Origin: Candidatus Gastranaerophilales bacterium
GTDB lineage: Bacteria; Cyanobacteriota; Vampirovibrionia; Gastranaerophilales; Gastranaerophilaceae
NCBI GenBank assembly: GCA_944326115.1
Contig: CALVCQ010000009.1
Coordinates: 1-62,404 of the forward strand
Direction: 5' to 3'
DNA length: 62,404 nt
Shown here: in pieces, positions 18,001 to 27,524 of the stretch
Layout of the letters: every line of letters starts with the position of its first letter
Numbering within the stretch: position 1 is the stretch's first letter
The notes under the pieces: generated by a model
Seen by the model: the letters and a program-made list of their open reading frames with translations, nothing else
What the model was told of the DNA's origin: nothing
Database searches by the model: none
Position numbers and translations under genes: made by a program

Positions 18001-18804
18001 TTATTTTTTGTTTTTCATTTCCTCTGCTATAATATGTCTTGTTTCACCATACTGTTTTGCATATTGAGGATATTTTTGCCAGAATACTCCAAACCTTTCA
18101 GCACCGGTAGTTTCTGATGATATTTCAGATAGAAGTTCTCTTGCCCGTGCCATTCTGCTCCAGGTTTCACGGGAAAGAAAGCTGTTTAAGCTTCTGTTTT
18201 TCTCGCTCAAAATACGATTCCGCCTTAACACATCATCATAATGTCTTTGATTGTAGGTCCTGGTTTTTGCGGCAATTTGCCTGTTTAACTCTTCATCACT
18301 TGCTTTCAAAAGTGCCTGATAGTTTTTTCCGAGATCGGGAATTTTTGTTATTTCCATAAACCAGCTGAGCGAGGATCTGTTTTTCAAGCCCAGATTATCC
18401 GCTATTTCATTAATTGTTTTTAGCTTACCCCATCTTTCTTTAAGAATATAAATAGAAAACTCGGATAAGGGCATTTTTTCTTTTATTTTTCTTAAATTTG
18501 AACTATCTCTTTGTATTACTGTATTTAATTCCAAAATTTGCGAAAATTCAGGGAAAATAGCTGCAGCTTCATTCAAATTCTTACAATTTAACAAAGGTGA
18601 ATAAACAGCAAGGTGCAAATCACGCAGTGTAGTTTTGAATTCCGTATTACCGGAAGCTATATCAGAAACAATCCTTTTCATTCTGTCCGGCAAAAGATGC
18701 AATCTTTTTGCATAAATGTATTTCAGATTAATATCTTTTGCAGCACCAAAAGAATTACTATACACGCTTTTATTATATAAATTGTATTGAGTGTTAATTT
18801 TCAT
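18001..18804 (-). CDS. Hypothetical protein with N-terminal SFGAAK motif
   Basis: Not recognised. The 267-aa protein is mostly helical and basic. Around residues 125-150 (LKTINEIADNLGLKNRSSLSWFM) there is a possible helix-turn-helix. The N-terminal SNSFGAAK resembles short F-K-A/G motifs at the start of three other unknown proteins in the window. The ribosome site is weak. No membrane segment is seen. Confidence 0.55.
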   Translation of the reverse strand: MKINTQYNLYNKSVYSNSFGAAKDINLKYIYAKRLHLLPDRMKRIVSDIASGNTEFKTTLRDLHLAVYSPLLNCKNLNEAAAIFPEFSQILELNTVIQRDSSNLRKIKEKMPLSEFSIYILKERWGKLKTINEIADNLGLKNRSSLSWFMEITKIPDLGKNYQALLKASDEELNRQIAAKTRTYNQRHYDDVLRRNRILSEKNRSLNSFLSRETWSRMARARELLSEISSETTGAERFGVFWQKYPQYAKQYGETRHIIAEEMKNKK

Positions 18805-18914
18805 ATCCGAAAAAATGTATGTGAATAAAAATTTTTGTTATAAAATGTTTTAAATTTTACATAATTTTATATAATAAATTCCTCTCCCGGACAAAATTTT
18901 AAAACCGGTTTACT

Positions 18915-19748
18915 TTATTCAACAGATAAAGATTGTTTATAAACTTTATTTTTGTTAATACCATACAAAGCACTTATAATTTGAGAAATATCTTTATCCG
19001 AATAATTTAATTTTTTCAGCTTTCGAATTTTTTCTGCCAAACCTGATACTTCATCACAATCTGATTTAGCGGCATACAACATACAAACAATTTCCCCTTT
19101 AAGAACATTGTTTTTAAAATATTCAGCAACATCAGAAATTGAACCGACCTTAACTTCTTCAAACATCTTTGTAAGCTCTCTGCCTACGGCAATGCGTGCG
19201 GAATTACCTCTTACGGCAGCTATATTTTGAAGAGTTTCAATCAATCTTAACGGCGACTCATAAAATATTAAATCCGTATTTAAAAATTTTTGAAAAATTT
19301 TTCCCTGCTGGCTGTGAACACGAGGCAAGAATCCGCAAAAAGCAAACTCTTCGGTATCTCTCGGTATTATTGACGAAAAAGCAGTTATTGCACTTGCTCC
19401 CGGGACGGGTGTAATTTTAATATTTTGTTGAAAAAGCTCTTTTACCAGAATACGACCCGGATCTGAAATACAAGGCGTTCCTGCATCAGAAATAAGTGCA
19501 ATTTTTTTTCCTTCCTGCAAAAGCTTTAAAAATTCAGATGTTCTTTGTTTCTCATTAAATTTATGATAGCTTACGAGTTTTGTTGTTATGCCGTATGATT
19601 CAAGTAAATTTGCACTGGTTCTCGAATCCTCGCATGCAATTATATCAACATTATTCAATGTTTCAGCAGCACGGCGGGACAAATCCGATTTATTCCCTAT
19701 CGGTGTTGCTACTATATATACCTGTGCATCAGCTTTAGTCAAAAGCAA
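18915..19748 (-). CDS. rsmI: 16S rRNA 2'-O-ribose C1402 methyltransferase RsmI
   Basis: Methylates the ribose of C1402 in the ribosomal decoding centre with SAM. The family signatures are present: VYIVATPIGN at 10-19, ACEDSRTS, ALISDAGTPCISDPG and PVPGASAITAF. The length of 277 aa is normal. Its start overlaps the STAS gene by 14 bases, which suggests translational coupling. Confidence 0.95.
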   Translation of the reverse strand: MLLTKADAQVYIVATPIGNKSDLSRRAAETLNNVDIIACEDSRTSANLLESYGITTKLVSYHKFNEKQRTSEFLKLLQEGKKIALISDAGTPCISDPGRILVKELFQQNIKITPVPGASAITAFSSIIPRDTEEFAFCGFLPRVHSQQGKIFQKFLNTDLIFYESPLRLIETLQNIAAVRGNSARIAVGRELTKMFEEVKVGSISDVAEYFKNNVLKGEIVCMLYAAKSDCDEVSGLAEKIRKLKKLNYSDKDISQIISALYGINKNKVYKQSLSVE

Positions 19749-20037
19749 GTCCCTGCCTTTTTCTTGTTTTAACTATAACGGGATTACCAAAAGTCAAAAG
19801 TTTATACAGTCCGGTTTGCTCAAAAATTCTTGAAACATTGGGTTTCATATTTTCAACACGTATTTTTATTTCATTAAACACTGCTAATTTTTGTAGATAC
19901 AACAACCTTTCAATATCACACATGCAGATATCATCCACATTTGAAAAATCAAGCTCCACTTCATTATCAGTACTTTGAATAAACCCTGCTGCCGAATGTT
20001 CTTTATTCAGCCAGGAATTGATATAAATTTTTTGCAT
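19735..20037 (-). CDS. STAS-like domain protein
   Basis: A 100-aa protein with the STAS pattern: VELDFSNVDDICMCDIERLLYLQKL, then EIKIRVENMKPNVSRIFEQTGLYKLL. STAS proteins are usually anti-sigma-factor antagonists or modules of stress switches. The Ser/Thr normally phosphorylated in the D-S/T-x-G position is not visible here (ICMCD), so phosphoswitch control may be lost. It is just downstream of the GGDEF gene. Confidence 0.6.
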   Translation of the reverse strand: MQKIYINSWLNKEHSAAGFIQSTDNEVELDFSNVDDICMCDIERLLYLQKLAVFNEIKIRVENMKPNVSRIFEQTGLYKLLTFGNPVIVKTRKRQGLAFD

Positions 20038-20176
20038 TATAAAATCCCAAGATTAATTTGTCATAAAAGATATTAAACGATATCCACAACAGCTTTATAA
20101 TAACAGAGAAATATCCCATGCCAATTTTTTAATATTTCTTAATGTAAGACCCAAAATAACGTTAATTTTAAACAAA

Positions 20177-21700
20177 TTATATCTGTTCAAGAGCTTCATC
20201 GTAAACAACTACTCTGTTTCTGCCTCTGCGTTTAGCCTCATAAAGAGCAATATCCGCACACTGATATAAACGCTGAGCATCCTGAAAATTGTCATCAAGT
20301 TCACTTACTCCGACACTGATTGAAACATTCAAAAAATCGGATCCGAGCACCGGATCATCAGATATGTTTATCGGGGTCTTTTCTACTGCTTTCCTCAGTC
20401 TTTGTGCAACAAAAGCAGCCTCCTTTATTCTTGTATCAGGAAGCAATATGCAAAATTCTTCTCCGCCGTACCTTGAAGCAATATCATATTCACGAAGTTC
20501 TCCGGATATTATTTTTGCAACATTTCTAAGCACACAATCCCCTGCACTGTGCCCCCATGTATCGTTTACATGTTTAAAATAATCTATATCAAGCATTATG
20601 CAGCACAATGCTTTTTTATGTCTTTTTGCACTGGCAAATTCCTGTTTAAGACGTATTTCAAACTGCCTTCGGTTATTAAGACCCGTTAAAGCGTCAAGGG
20701 TTGCATATTTTAATACCTGAGCATAAGAATTTGCTCTTTGTGTTGTAACAGATGCCTGTGCGCTTAATTGCAGCAAATAATTAATTTCTTCCCGTGAAAG
20801 CTTATCTATATTACTGCTTGCAGCAATCAAGCCTGTTGTTTTGTCTTCATTTCTGATTGCAAACAAACCGGTTTTCCCGTTATTTGAGATTATATAAGAC
20901 TTATCTTTTTTCATTTTTGCAATCAGTTTCAAAATATTTTCGTCCTGGCAATCTGACGGCCAGAAAAGTCTAAATTTTCCTTTATCCTCCTTAATAAATA
21001 TATAAATCAGATGATCAGAAACAAATCTGTCTATAAGCTCTCCTATTATCGGAAGAAGATAATTCAGGTCAAACTGTGTTTCTATAAGTTTTGCAATGCT
21101 TTTCATTGCATTTTGAAAATTGATATGCACCTGTAAATTTTGATTCAGTATTTTATTGGAAACAGAAGTGCTTATCTGCAGCATTGCTACTTGCAATGCC
21201 AGGAAAAAATCAATTTTTATTTCAGTTAAAATTTTATCAAAGTTTATTTCTAAAACACCAATAGTTTTATTCTCATTCAAAACAGGGAAATAGAGCAAAT
21301 TTTTTGCCGGAGTCAAATAATCAGTAAACACAGCGGTCAAATTTTTTGATGAATATTTTATAAGTTTATTGTTCAGCAGAAAGCAACTGCAGCCGGATTT
21401 TTCAAGCTTGTTAAAAATATTTTCCGCAAGTTCTTCCTGCTGATTTTTTTCTATAGTAATCCAATCTTTTACAAAATCACGAAAAACAGAAGTTGAGTCA
21501 TCTCTAACAAATATCCTAAAAGAATTAATGGTAAAAAATTCCGAAAAAATTTCCTGCAGCTTATCTACAAGAATTTTTGAATCACTGATATCAGCAAGAA
21601 CCGTTGATACCTCAAGCAGAAAATTTAATTCAAGAATACAATTTTTAGAATTTTTTGCTGTATCTGCCATTATAGAGTTCATCCTCTTCATATTCTTCAA
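20177..21700 (-). CDS. GAF-GGDEF diguanylate cyclase
   Basis: Makes cyclic di-GMP from GTP. The C-terminal 170 residues hold the GGDEF domain with LDALTGLNNRRQFE, DIDYFKHVNDTWGHSAGD and the active-site RYGGEEF. An RxxD product-inhibition site (REYD) sits five residues before GGEEF. The first about 320 residues contain one or two GAF-like sensor modules, with no TM segment. The start overlaps the upstream TPR gene; internal ATGs at 21682 and 21670 are alternatives. Linking c-di-GMP to the flagellar genes nearby is plausible. Confidence 0.92.
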   Translation of the reverse strand: MKNMKRMNSIMADTAKNSKNCILELNFLLEVSTVLADISDSKILVDKLQEIFSEFFTINSFRIFVRDDSTSVFRDFVKDWITIEKNQQEELAENIFNKLEKSGCSCFLLNNKLIKYSSKNLTAVFTDYLTPAKNLLYFPVLNENKTIGVLEINFDKILTEIKIDFFLALQVAMLQISTSVSNKILNQNLQVHINFQNAMKSIAKLIETQFDLNYLLPIIGELIDRFVSDHLIYIFIKEDKGKFRLFWPSDCQDENILKLIAKMKKDKSYIISNNGKTGLFAIRNEDKTTGLIAASSNIDKLSREEINYLLQLSAQASVTTQRANSYAQVLKYATLDALTGLNNRRQFEIRLKQEFASAKRHKKALCCIMLDIDYFKHVNDTWGHSAGDCVLRNVAKIISGELREYDIASRYGGEEFCILLPDTRIKEAAFVAQRLRKAVEKTPINISDDPVLGSDFLNVSISVGVSELDDNFQDAQRLYQCADIALYEAKRRGRNRVVVYDEALEQI

Positions 21701-22817
21701 ATATTTTTTTCGCAGTACATTTTTTGAAACTTTTTTTCATAAATTTATCCGCTTCTTCGGAATCAGCAACAACTTTACCGTTTACGTAAGTAATATGGTT
21801 AACACCCAGCGGATCGTCTTCATTTTCAACTTCTTCGGACACAATATGAGGAGTGTCCATACCTTCTTTTACCTGTGTTTCGGGTGCTGTTGCTCTTTTT
21901 GTTGTTTTATACTGTTCACTTGCCGTTGATTTTTCAACTACTTGAGAATAAACATCAAAAATATATTTTGCAATATAAGGATCCTGCTGTGCATTTACTA
22001 TCAGCATTGATTTTTCGAGTTCTTCTTGCGATTCTCTCAACCGTCCGATTTTTCGAAGCAGAATAGCAAGATTGTAGTGAGCATCAAACGCCATCGGCTC
22101 TTCCTCTATTGCCCTGCAATAGGCAAGTCCTGCTTCTTTATAATCACCCATAATATGGTTTGCAAGTGCATAGTTATAATTTATGTTATAACTGTGTTTT
22201 TTTCGTTTTAAAGCTTTTTTATATGAATCGATTGCTTTTTGAAGATACTCATCGGCTGCATGTGTTTTTTCGCCGGTCATAATAGACTTACCTCTGTATG
22301 CAAGCCCCATATTATACCAGGCAATAGTCTTATTTTCTCGTGTACTTTTTACGCTGTCAAAAATAAGAGGTATATGAACCGTCACTCTTTTTGTATCAAT
22401 AATAGTCTGGTATTCTCTTATTGCTTTGTCAAAATCAGAAAGTTTTTCTGCGGAAACTATACCCAGATTCATCCGGCAAACAATAAATTTAGGGTCATAT
22501 TTCAAAGCTTCTTCATACTCATCTACAGCGGAAAAATAATCTTCGTATTTAACATAAATATTCCCCAGATTACATCTTGCAAGAGAATGTTCGGGATATT
22601 TTTGAAGCCCCAGTTTATAAAAGCTTATTGCCTTTTCAAGCTTATGAGCCCTGTATGCTTTATCTCCTTTGTAAACATAATAAAGACCAAAAACTTTATT
22701 AACCTGTTTTACATACCACCCCCAGAACACAAAAACCGACAGCAAAAATACAAGTACAAAAATACCTGCAATAACTTTTGGCACTGTCTTTTTAAAAAGC
22801 TTTTTTAAAAATTTCAT
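21645..22817 (-). CDS. Membrane-anchored TPR protein
   Basis: A short basic N-terminus and one TM helix (about 13-37, VIAGIFVLVFLLSVFVFWGWYV) are followed by four to six tetratricopeptide repeats, e.g. KAISFYKLGLQKYPEHSLARCNLGNIY and SAVDEYEEALKYDP. The C-terminal 90 residues are acidic and disordered. Such proteins scaffold envelope complexes; the partner is unknown. Its 3' end overlaps the GGDEF gene by 56 bases. Confidence 0.8.
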   Translation of the reverse strand: MKFLKKLFKKTVPKVIAGIFVLVFLLSVFVFWGWYVKQVNKVFGLYYVYKGDKAYRAHKLEKAISFYKLGLQKYPEHSLARCNLGNIYVKYEDYFSAVDEYEEALKYDPKFIVCRMNLGIVSAEKLSDFDKAIREYQTIIDTKRVTVHIPLIFDSVKSTRENKTIAWYNMGLAYRGKSIMTGEKTHAADEYLQKAIDSYKKALKRKKHSYNINYNYALANHIMGDYKEAGLAYCRAIEEEPMAFDAHYNLAILLRKIGRLRESQEELEKSMLIVNAQQDPYIAKYIFDVYSQVVEKSTASEQYKTTKRATAPETQVKEGMDTPHIVSEEVENEDDPLGVNHITYVNGKVVADSEEADKFMKKSFKKCTAKKIFEEYEEDELYNGRYSKKF

Positions 22818-23010
22818 TTTTCCGGAACTTTATTTCATAGTGTGCTATTTATTGCACCGCTTATATAATTTTATACTTCTTTATATACAATAGGCAACTT
22901 TTTTTCAAAAATTGTTTGATTATTCAATACTTGTCAGAATTTATTAATACAAACCAGCCGATAAAATATTCTGTCTTATCAGCACGTAAAAAATATGCTA
23001 TTTTTTTTAT

Positions 23011-23481
23011 ATGAATATAAAAATTATTGCTGTAGGCAAATTAAAAGAAAAATACACAAAAACCGCCGTTGACGAATTTACAAAGCGGCTCGGTTCATAC
23101 TGCAGTTTATCACTGACGGAAATTCCGGCACAGGAAATAAAAGACGAGAATCTTGCTAAAAAATATATGGAAATTGAAGGAGAAAAGATTCTTGCCGCAA
23201 TTAAGCCTAATTCGTACGTAATTACTCTGGAAATTCAAGGGACAATGCTTTCGTCGGAAGATTTTTCACAAAAAATAAAACAACTTTCAAATGAAGGGTA
23301 CAATGAAATAGTGTTTATCATTGGCGGAGCAAACGGATTGGCTCCCAGAGTAAGTGCAAGAGCTGATTTTAAACTCAGTATGTCAAAGATGACTTTTACT
23401 CATCAGCTGGTCAGAATTTTTCTTTATGAACAAATTTACAGGGCTTTCAAAATTATAAATAATGAAAATTACCACAGATAA
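23011..23481 (+). CDS. rlmH: 23S rRNA pseudouridine-1915 N3-methyltransferase RlmH
   Basis: SPOUT-class methyltransferase acting on assembled 70S ribosomes. The 156-aa length and MNIKIIAVGKLKEKY opening fit. The trefoil-knot SAM site is visible as VFIIGGANGL, followed by the conserved LSMSKMTFTHQLVRIFLYEQIYRAF and the terminal NYHR. Confidence 0.97.
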   Translation: MNIKIIAVGKLKEKYTKTAVDEFTKRLGSYCSLSLTEIPAQEIKDENLAKKYMEIEGEKILAAIKPNSYVITLEIQGTMLSSEDFSQKIKQLSNEGYNEIVFIIGGANGLAPRVSARADFKLSMSKMTFTHQLVRIFLYEQIYRAFKIINNENYHR

Positions 23482-23557
23482 ATATCACACTTTCCGGCAA
23501 TGAAAAAATCTTTGTATTAGTAAATAATACCCATGAATATTATTCAAGGAGACATTT

Positions 23558-23839
23558 ATGGGTATAAATATTTTGGAACGGATATATAAAGCTTCGGAAA
23601 TGTCAGGAGGAGTAAAAGATATTGTTGTATTTACACAGAGTTTTAAATGTTACGGTACGCTGGTAAAAGATCATAAAGACAACCTTAAAGATATTTTGAC
23701 CCTAAAAAATGCTACCATCTGCCATCATTTTGATGAATGCAGCTGCAACACGGAAAGCCCGAAGTATGAATGGCTGAACATAAATGAAGATAAAATAATA
23801 GCCTTCAGTATACTCGGGTATATGACTTGCAAAAATTAA
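23558..23839 (+). CDS. Small hypothetical protein
   Basis: A strong AAGGAGACATTT supports the start. The 93-aa product contains a Cys/His cluster (ATICHHFDECSCNTESP) in the middle and a further Cys near each end, suggesting metal binding or a disulfide. No signal peptide. The family is not recognised. Confidence 0.6.
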   Translation: MGINILERIYKASEMSGGVKDIVVFTQSFKCYGTLVKDHKDNLKDILTLKNATICHHFDECSCNTESPKYEWLNINEDKIIAFSILGYMTCKN

Positions 23840-23877
23840 CTTCCGTCATACAAATAACAAAGGTGCATTTTGATAAT

Positions 23878-24702
23878 TTAAACTATGCTTCTTTTTAATC
23901 TGTCTGATCTGCTTGAACTCAAAATATTTTTCAGTTTCATAATCGCCTGTGCATGTAGCTGACATACTCTTGATTCCGAAACATTTATAGTATCTCCGAT
24001 TTCTTTAAGTGTCATATTTTCGTGATAATAAAGAACCATTATCATTCTTTCACGCTCAGGAAGTCTTTTTAGTGCAGTCTGCAGTTCATTTTTTACATCT
24101 TTTTCAACTAATTGTTCCAGAGGATTTTTAGAATTTTCATCCTGAATAGTGTCTATAATTTCAACACTTTCTTCCGATGTGCCTTTTTTATCATAAATTG
24201 ACCCTACTTGCGTTTCTTCCGCAAGAAAGGCTTCTATTTTTTCTTTTTCGACATTCATAGCCGCTGCAATTTCTGCTGTAGTAGCAGCTCTTCCGAGTGA
24301 TTGTTTCAACTTTTCAGCAACGAATTTGATTTCTTTTATTTTTTTTCTTGTTGAACGGGGAATCCAATCCTGCGAACGTATTTTATCTATAATAGTTCCT
24401 CGAATACGCATGAGTGCATAAGTTTCGAATCTGGCACCTTTATCAGGTGTATACTTTTCTATTGCATCAATCAAGCCTTCTACTCCGTAGCTTGTAATAT
24501 CTTCTATAGAAAAAGATTGCGGAAGATTTGTTTTAATACGCCCTATTACATATCTTGTAAGATAAATATACTGGATAATAAGCTTATCTCGTAAAACTTT
24601 TTTAGATTTATCAGCAAGATATTCCAACCAGAGAGCTTCCAGCTCTTCATCCGAGAGTCGTTTTATTTTATTATAAGAATTGTACTCTAAATCTTCACTC
24701 AT
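23878..24702 (-). CDS. fliA: FliA-type RNA polymerase sigma factor (sigma-28 family)
   Basis: Directs transcription of late flagellar and chemotaxis genes. Region 2 (LRDKLIIQYIYLTRYVIGRI ... GVEGLIDAIEKYTPDKGARFETYA ... IRGTIIDKIRSQDWIPRS) is the FliA/WhiG signature. Region 3 and region 4 (LPERERMIMVLYYHENMTLKEIGDTINVSESRVCQLHAQAI) are complete. The length of 274 aa is slightly above E. coli FliA. The related sporulation or general-stress SigF/SigB group is less likely given the flagellar genes. Confidence 0.88.
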   Translation of the reverse strand: MSEDLEYNSYNKIKRLSDEELEALWLEYLADKSKKVLRDKLIIQYIYLTRYVIGRIKTNLPQSFSIEDITSYGVEGLIDAIEKYTPDKGARFETYALMRIRGTIIDKIRSQDWIPRSTRKKIKEIKFVAEKLKQSLGRAATTAEIAAAMNVEKEKIEAFLAEETQVGSIYDKKGTSEESVEIIDTIQDENSKNPLEQLVEKDVKNELQTALKRLPERERMIMVLYYHENMTLKEIGDTINVSESRVCQLHAQAIMKLKNILSSSRSDRLKRSIV

Positions 24703-24844
24703 CTCTGTTGGCTACCAACAATTTCCCCTAATAAATGCCAAGTCTTTAGATATACGCACGACGGTATATATTATACATTCTACCCTCAAAGACAGAATGC
24801 AAATCATGTAAATAGATGATTTTAATAATATGCAGCTATTTTGT

Positions 24845-25516
24845 TTACAAAAATCTTATCGAGCTGTAAATTAACTTTGGCAGAGGAATCATCTTTTTGC
24901 CTTTACTGTTGTTGATGCAAAAATACGGATTTATATGTGTCTGCTTTGTTTTATCGTCCATTTTGCTTTTTACAAATTCTATAGACACAACATTTGTTTC
25001 ACCAGGATTTTCTTTTTCTATCTGTTTTAAAATTGAGATTATTCGCTTCTGCGGATTATAGTCTTTTTTTAATGCTGTAAGCAAATATCTGTGAATATTA
25101 CTTGTAAAACCCGCATCTTCAAGAGTTTTTGATTGTTTAATTGCTTTTTTTATTTGTTTTATAATTTTTCGTGCTTTATTTACATTTTTTATTGCAGTCG
25201 AAATTCCGTATATAAAACTTTTTGCAAAATCTTTATCCGATGACATTTTTCTTGCCGAACGCTGGGAGATAACATCCGTTATTTTACCTGTTTTGTCTTT
25301 TACCGTACAAATAAGATTGAGCTGGTTGTTATCCAATCTGGGCATAATATTTACGGTTGACTTTTCTTTCATAGCTGCAAGCGATTCAACCTGATTTATA
25401 ATCCCGTTAATTCTTTCTCTGTTTGCGGTATTAAAAAAATATTTGTCCTGATTAAGTGCACTTTGCAATTTTGAACGATCAATATTTATATAAGCTTTAA
25501 ACGAAACAGCCTTCAT
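24845..25516 (-). CDS. Hypothetical protein with N-terminal SFKA motif
   Basis: A 223-aa basic protein beginning MKAVSFKAYINIDRS. It is K/I/N rich, with a central very basic helix (KNVNKARKIIKQIKKAIKQ). No TM segment or known domain is seen. The short SFKA opening recurs in other unknown proteins of the window. Confidence 0.55.
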   Translation of the reverse strand: MKAVSFKAYINIDRSKLQSALNQDKYFFNTANRERINGIINQVESLAAMKEKSTVNIMPRLDNNQLNLICTVKDKTGKITDVISQRSARKMSSDKDFAKSFIYGISTAIKNVNKARKIIKQIKKAIKQSKTLEDAGFTSNIHRYLLTALKKDYNPQKRIISILKQIEKENPGETNVVSIEFVKSKMDDKTKQTHINPYFCINNSKGKKMIPLPKLIYSSIRFL

Positions 25517-25732
25517 AATATTTATGTTACCTTACAAAAGATGATATTACTTATAGCAACCTTTACAAAACAAAATTACTATGCTTATAGTAAAATGTAA
25601 ATATTAAAGAAAAGCATCTTAATATAATTTTATACTAAAACCTTATTGTATAAAGATATGTAAAAATACTTGTAAATTACTGTCAAAAAATATTATGTTT
25701 ATAATTTAAGGCATAAAAACAAGGAGAGAATA

Positions 25733-26335
25733 ATGCAAATAAAACAAATTTCTTTTAACGATTATAAAAGAACTGTTAATACTATTAATACATCAGGGGT
25801 ACATACCAGTATAACCAATATACAAAATCAGGACTCTTTTGAAAGAGCAAATCTGCCATCATTTAAGGGGTACAAAGTAGACAAACAAAAGTTTAATATA
25901 TTAAACCAGCCGGATTCTTCATTGACGGAACTGGCAGAAATCTTTCATAAAGAATCTGACAAAAATATAGAAAAAGCTTGCAAAGTAAGATACAGCAATT
26001 TTTTTATTGATTTCTTTACAGAATCCGGCAAAGAAAAGTACAAAATTGCTTATAAAAAATTCATGCCGTTTGTAAAAGAAGCCAGGGAACACGCTGAGAC
26101 GGTTAATTCTGAAATTGATGAAATCAAAAATCAGATTGAAAATAATGAAACTACAAAAGAAATGACAGAAGAGCTTGAAAAGCTTCTTATGGAAAAGATA
26201 CGATTAGAAAATGCATCAAAAAAGGTTGATAAATATTTCTGGTATGAAGATTCTGTTTCGGATTCATCCTCTTCATCAACCGACAGACCTATGTGGGGTC
26301 CGTATGAATCTGACGAATGGCAGTTCAGAATGTAA
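25733..26335 (+). CDS. Hypothetical protein with SFKGYK motif
   Basis: A strong AAGGAGAGA site supports the start. The 200-aa protein has SFNDYK at 6-11 and SFKGYKVDKQKF near residue 44, then a charged coiled-coil segment (about 120-165, E/K rich), and ends in a serine run and aromatic residues (WYEDSVSD, WGPYESDEWQF). No known domain. Confidence 0.6.
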   Translation: MQIKQISFNDYKRTVNTINTSGVHTSITNIQNQDSFERANLPSFKGYKVDKQKFNILNQPDSSLTELAEIFHKESDKNIEKACKVRYSNFFIDFFTESGKEKYKIAYKKFMPFVKEAREHAETVNSEIDEIKNQIENNETTKEMTEELEKLLMEKIRLENASKKVDKYFWYEDSVSDSSSSSTDRPMWGPYESDEWQFRM

Positions 26336-26577
26336 GAATAGAATCAAGAATTTTTTCTATGTATTTTGGTGAAAAAAAGTTTAAAAACACCATTCCTGTT
26401 ATTTTAACCCGACATCAATTTCGTACTTATTACATGAGCAAATACCCGACATGCGGCATAAGACCCGTCGGTCAGTGCCATTTTGTCAACAGTGAAAAAT
26501 TTGCTGCCGCAGAAATCCAGCTGCTTTTAAATGGAATTTTCAATAAATCAAAAACGAATGTTACAAATTTTTTGTAA
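26317..26577 (+). CDS. Small hypothetical protein overlapping the previous gene
   Basis: The 86-aa reading overlaps the previous gene by 19 bases. An internal ATG at 26359 (MYFGEKKF) could be the true start and would remove the overlap. Neither has a clear ribosome site. The composition looks protein-like (ILTRHQFRTYYMSKYPTCG, CHFVNSEKFAAAEIQLLL), but the family is unknown. Confidence 0.4.
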   Translation: MAVQNVRIESRIFSMYFGEKKFKNTIPVILTRHQFRTYYMSKYPTCGIRPVGQCHFVNSEKFAAAEIQLLLNGIFNKSKTNVTNFL

Positions 26578-26641
26578 AATCTGTTTTCTTATATTTATAT
26601 GTTATATTTAAAATTGTCTTTATTAGAATGTTGGAGTTGTC

Positions 26642-27364
26642 ATGAAAAAAGTATTATTTTTTATCTTTTGTCTTGTTTGTATAGGGGTGTTGTGTGTATC
26701 GTCAGTGAGTGCAGAACAGATAAAAGATGAGCAATATTATTTAAATCTCGGAAAAGATTATGAATGGAAAAATAATCGTCTCGGTGCAATAGATTTATAT
26801 ACAAAAGCACTGGAAGTTAATCCTGATTTTGATGAAGCAAGAAGCCAGCGAGCCAGACTTCTTTATTTTGAAGGTCTGTATGACAAAGCGCTGGAAGATT
26901 TTACATATTTTTATAACAAACTTCCGCAATACGGTCCGGGTGTGTATTACGAATATCGTATAGACTGCAAAAAGAAACTCGGAATGACAGAAGCTGCCCT
27001 GGATGATATGTATGAAGTTATTTTGGTTTACGGCGGTCAGGCTAAAGTTTTGCAGGATATGATTGAACTTGTGCAGGAGAATCCCGAATATAATTATAAG
27101 CTCTCACCTGCTGCTCACATGGACTTGATTGCAAAATACAAAACTCAGGCAAAAGTTTTAAAAGACTATGCACAGATATATTTGGATAAAGATAGCAGTT
27201 TGTGCAATAAAGATTATTACAAATTCTTTATATCAATATCTAATTTAATGTATGATATGCTTGCACAGGAAAATGATCCGAATATAAAACCTGTGATGAG
27301 AACGGCTCCCGGAGAAGCAGAACAGGTAATAAATGTAGAAAAAATTAATCCTGTACTGCAGTAG
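26642..27364 (+). CDS. Exported TPR protein
   Basis: The N-terminus is a signal peptide (MKKVLFFIFCLVCIGVLCVSSVSA, cleavage likely after SVSA at 24). The mature part has about three TPR units, e.g. GAIDLYTKALEVNPDFDEARSQRARLLYFEG and KALEDFTYFYNKLP. It is probably periplasmic or outer-membrane associated. A GGAG site lies upstream. The partner is unknown. Confidence 0.8.
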   Translation: MKKVLFFIFCLVCIGVLCVSSVSAEQIKDEQYYLNLGKDYEWKNNRLGAIDLYTKALEVNPDFDEARSQRARLLYFEGLYDKALEDFTYFYNKLPQYGPGVYYEYRIDCKKKLGMTEAALDDMYEVILVYGGQAKVLQDMIELVQENPEYNYKLSPAAHMDLIAKYKTQAKVLKDYAQIYLDKDSSLCNKDYYKFFISISNLMYDMLAQENDPNIKPVMRTAPGEAEQVINVEKINPVLQ

Positions 27365-27379
27365 GCTGCTGCTGCTCTG

Positions 27380-27460
27380 AAATTTCTTTCCGATAGCTGC
27401 TGCAGCTTGTTATGATTTGCTGTCGTCATTTTAATATAGTCAACTGACTCCGACTACAAT
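27380..27460 (+). repeat. Half copy of the family M terminal hairpin
   Basis: GTCAACTGACTCCGACTA at 27439-27456 is identical to one arm of the hairpin at 71-123. The opposite arm is missing. A separate hairpin rich in GCTGCTGC lies just upstream (27364-27412) and may terminate the TPR gene. Confidence 0.45.
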
Positions 27461-27524
27461 GATTAACCGAACCGTACGTAACAGGATGCCCCCTCGGGGA
27501 CAAAAGAAATCCAGCTCAGACATA

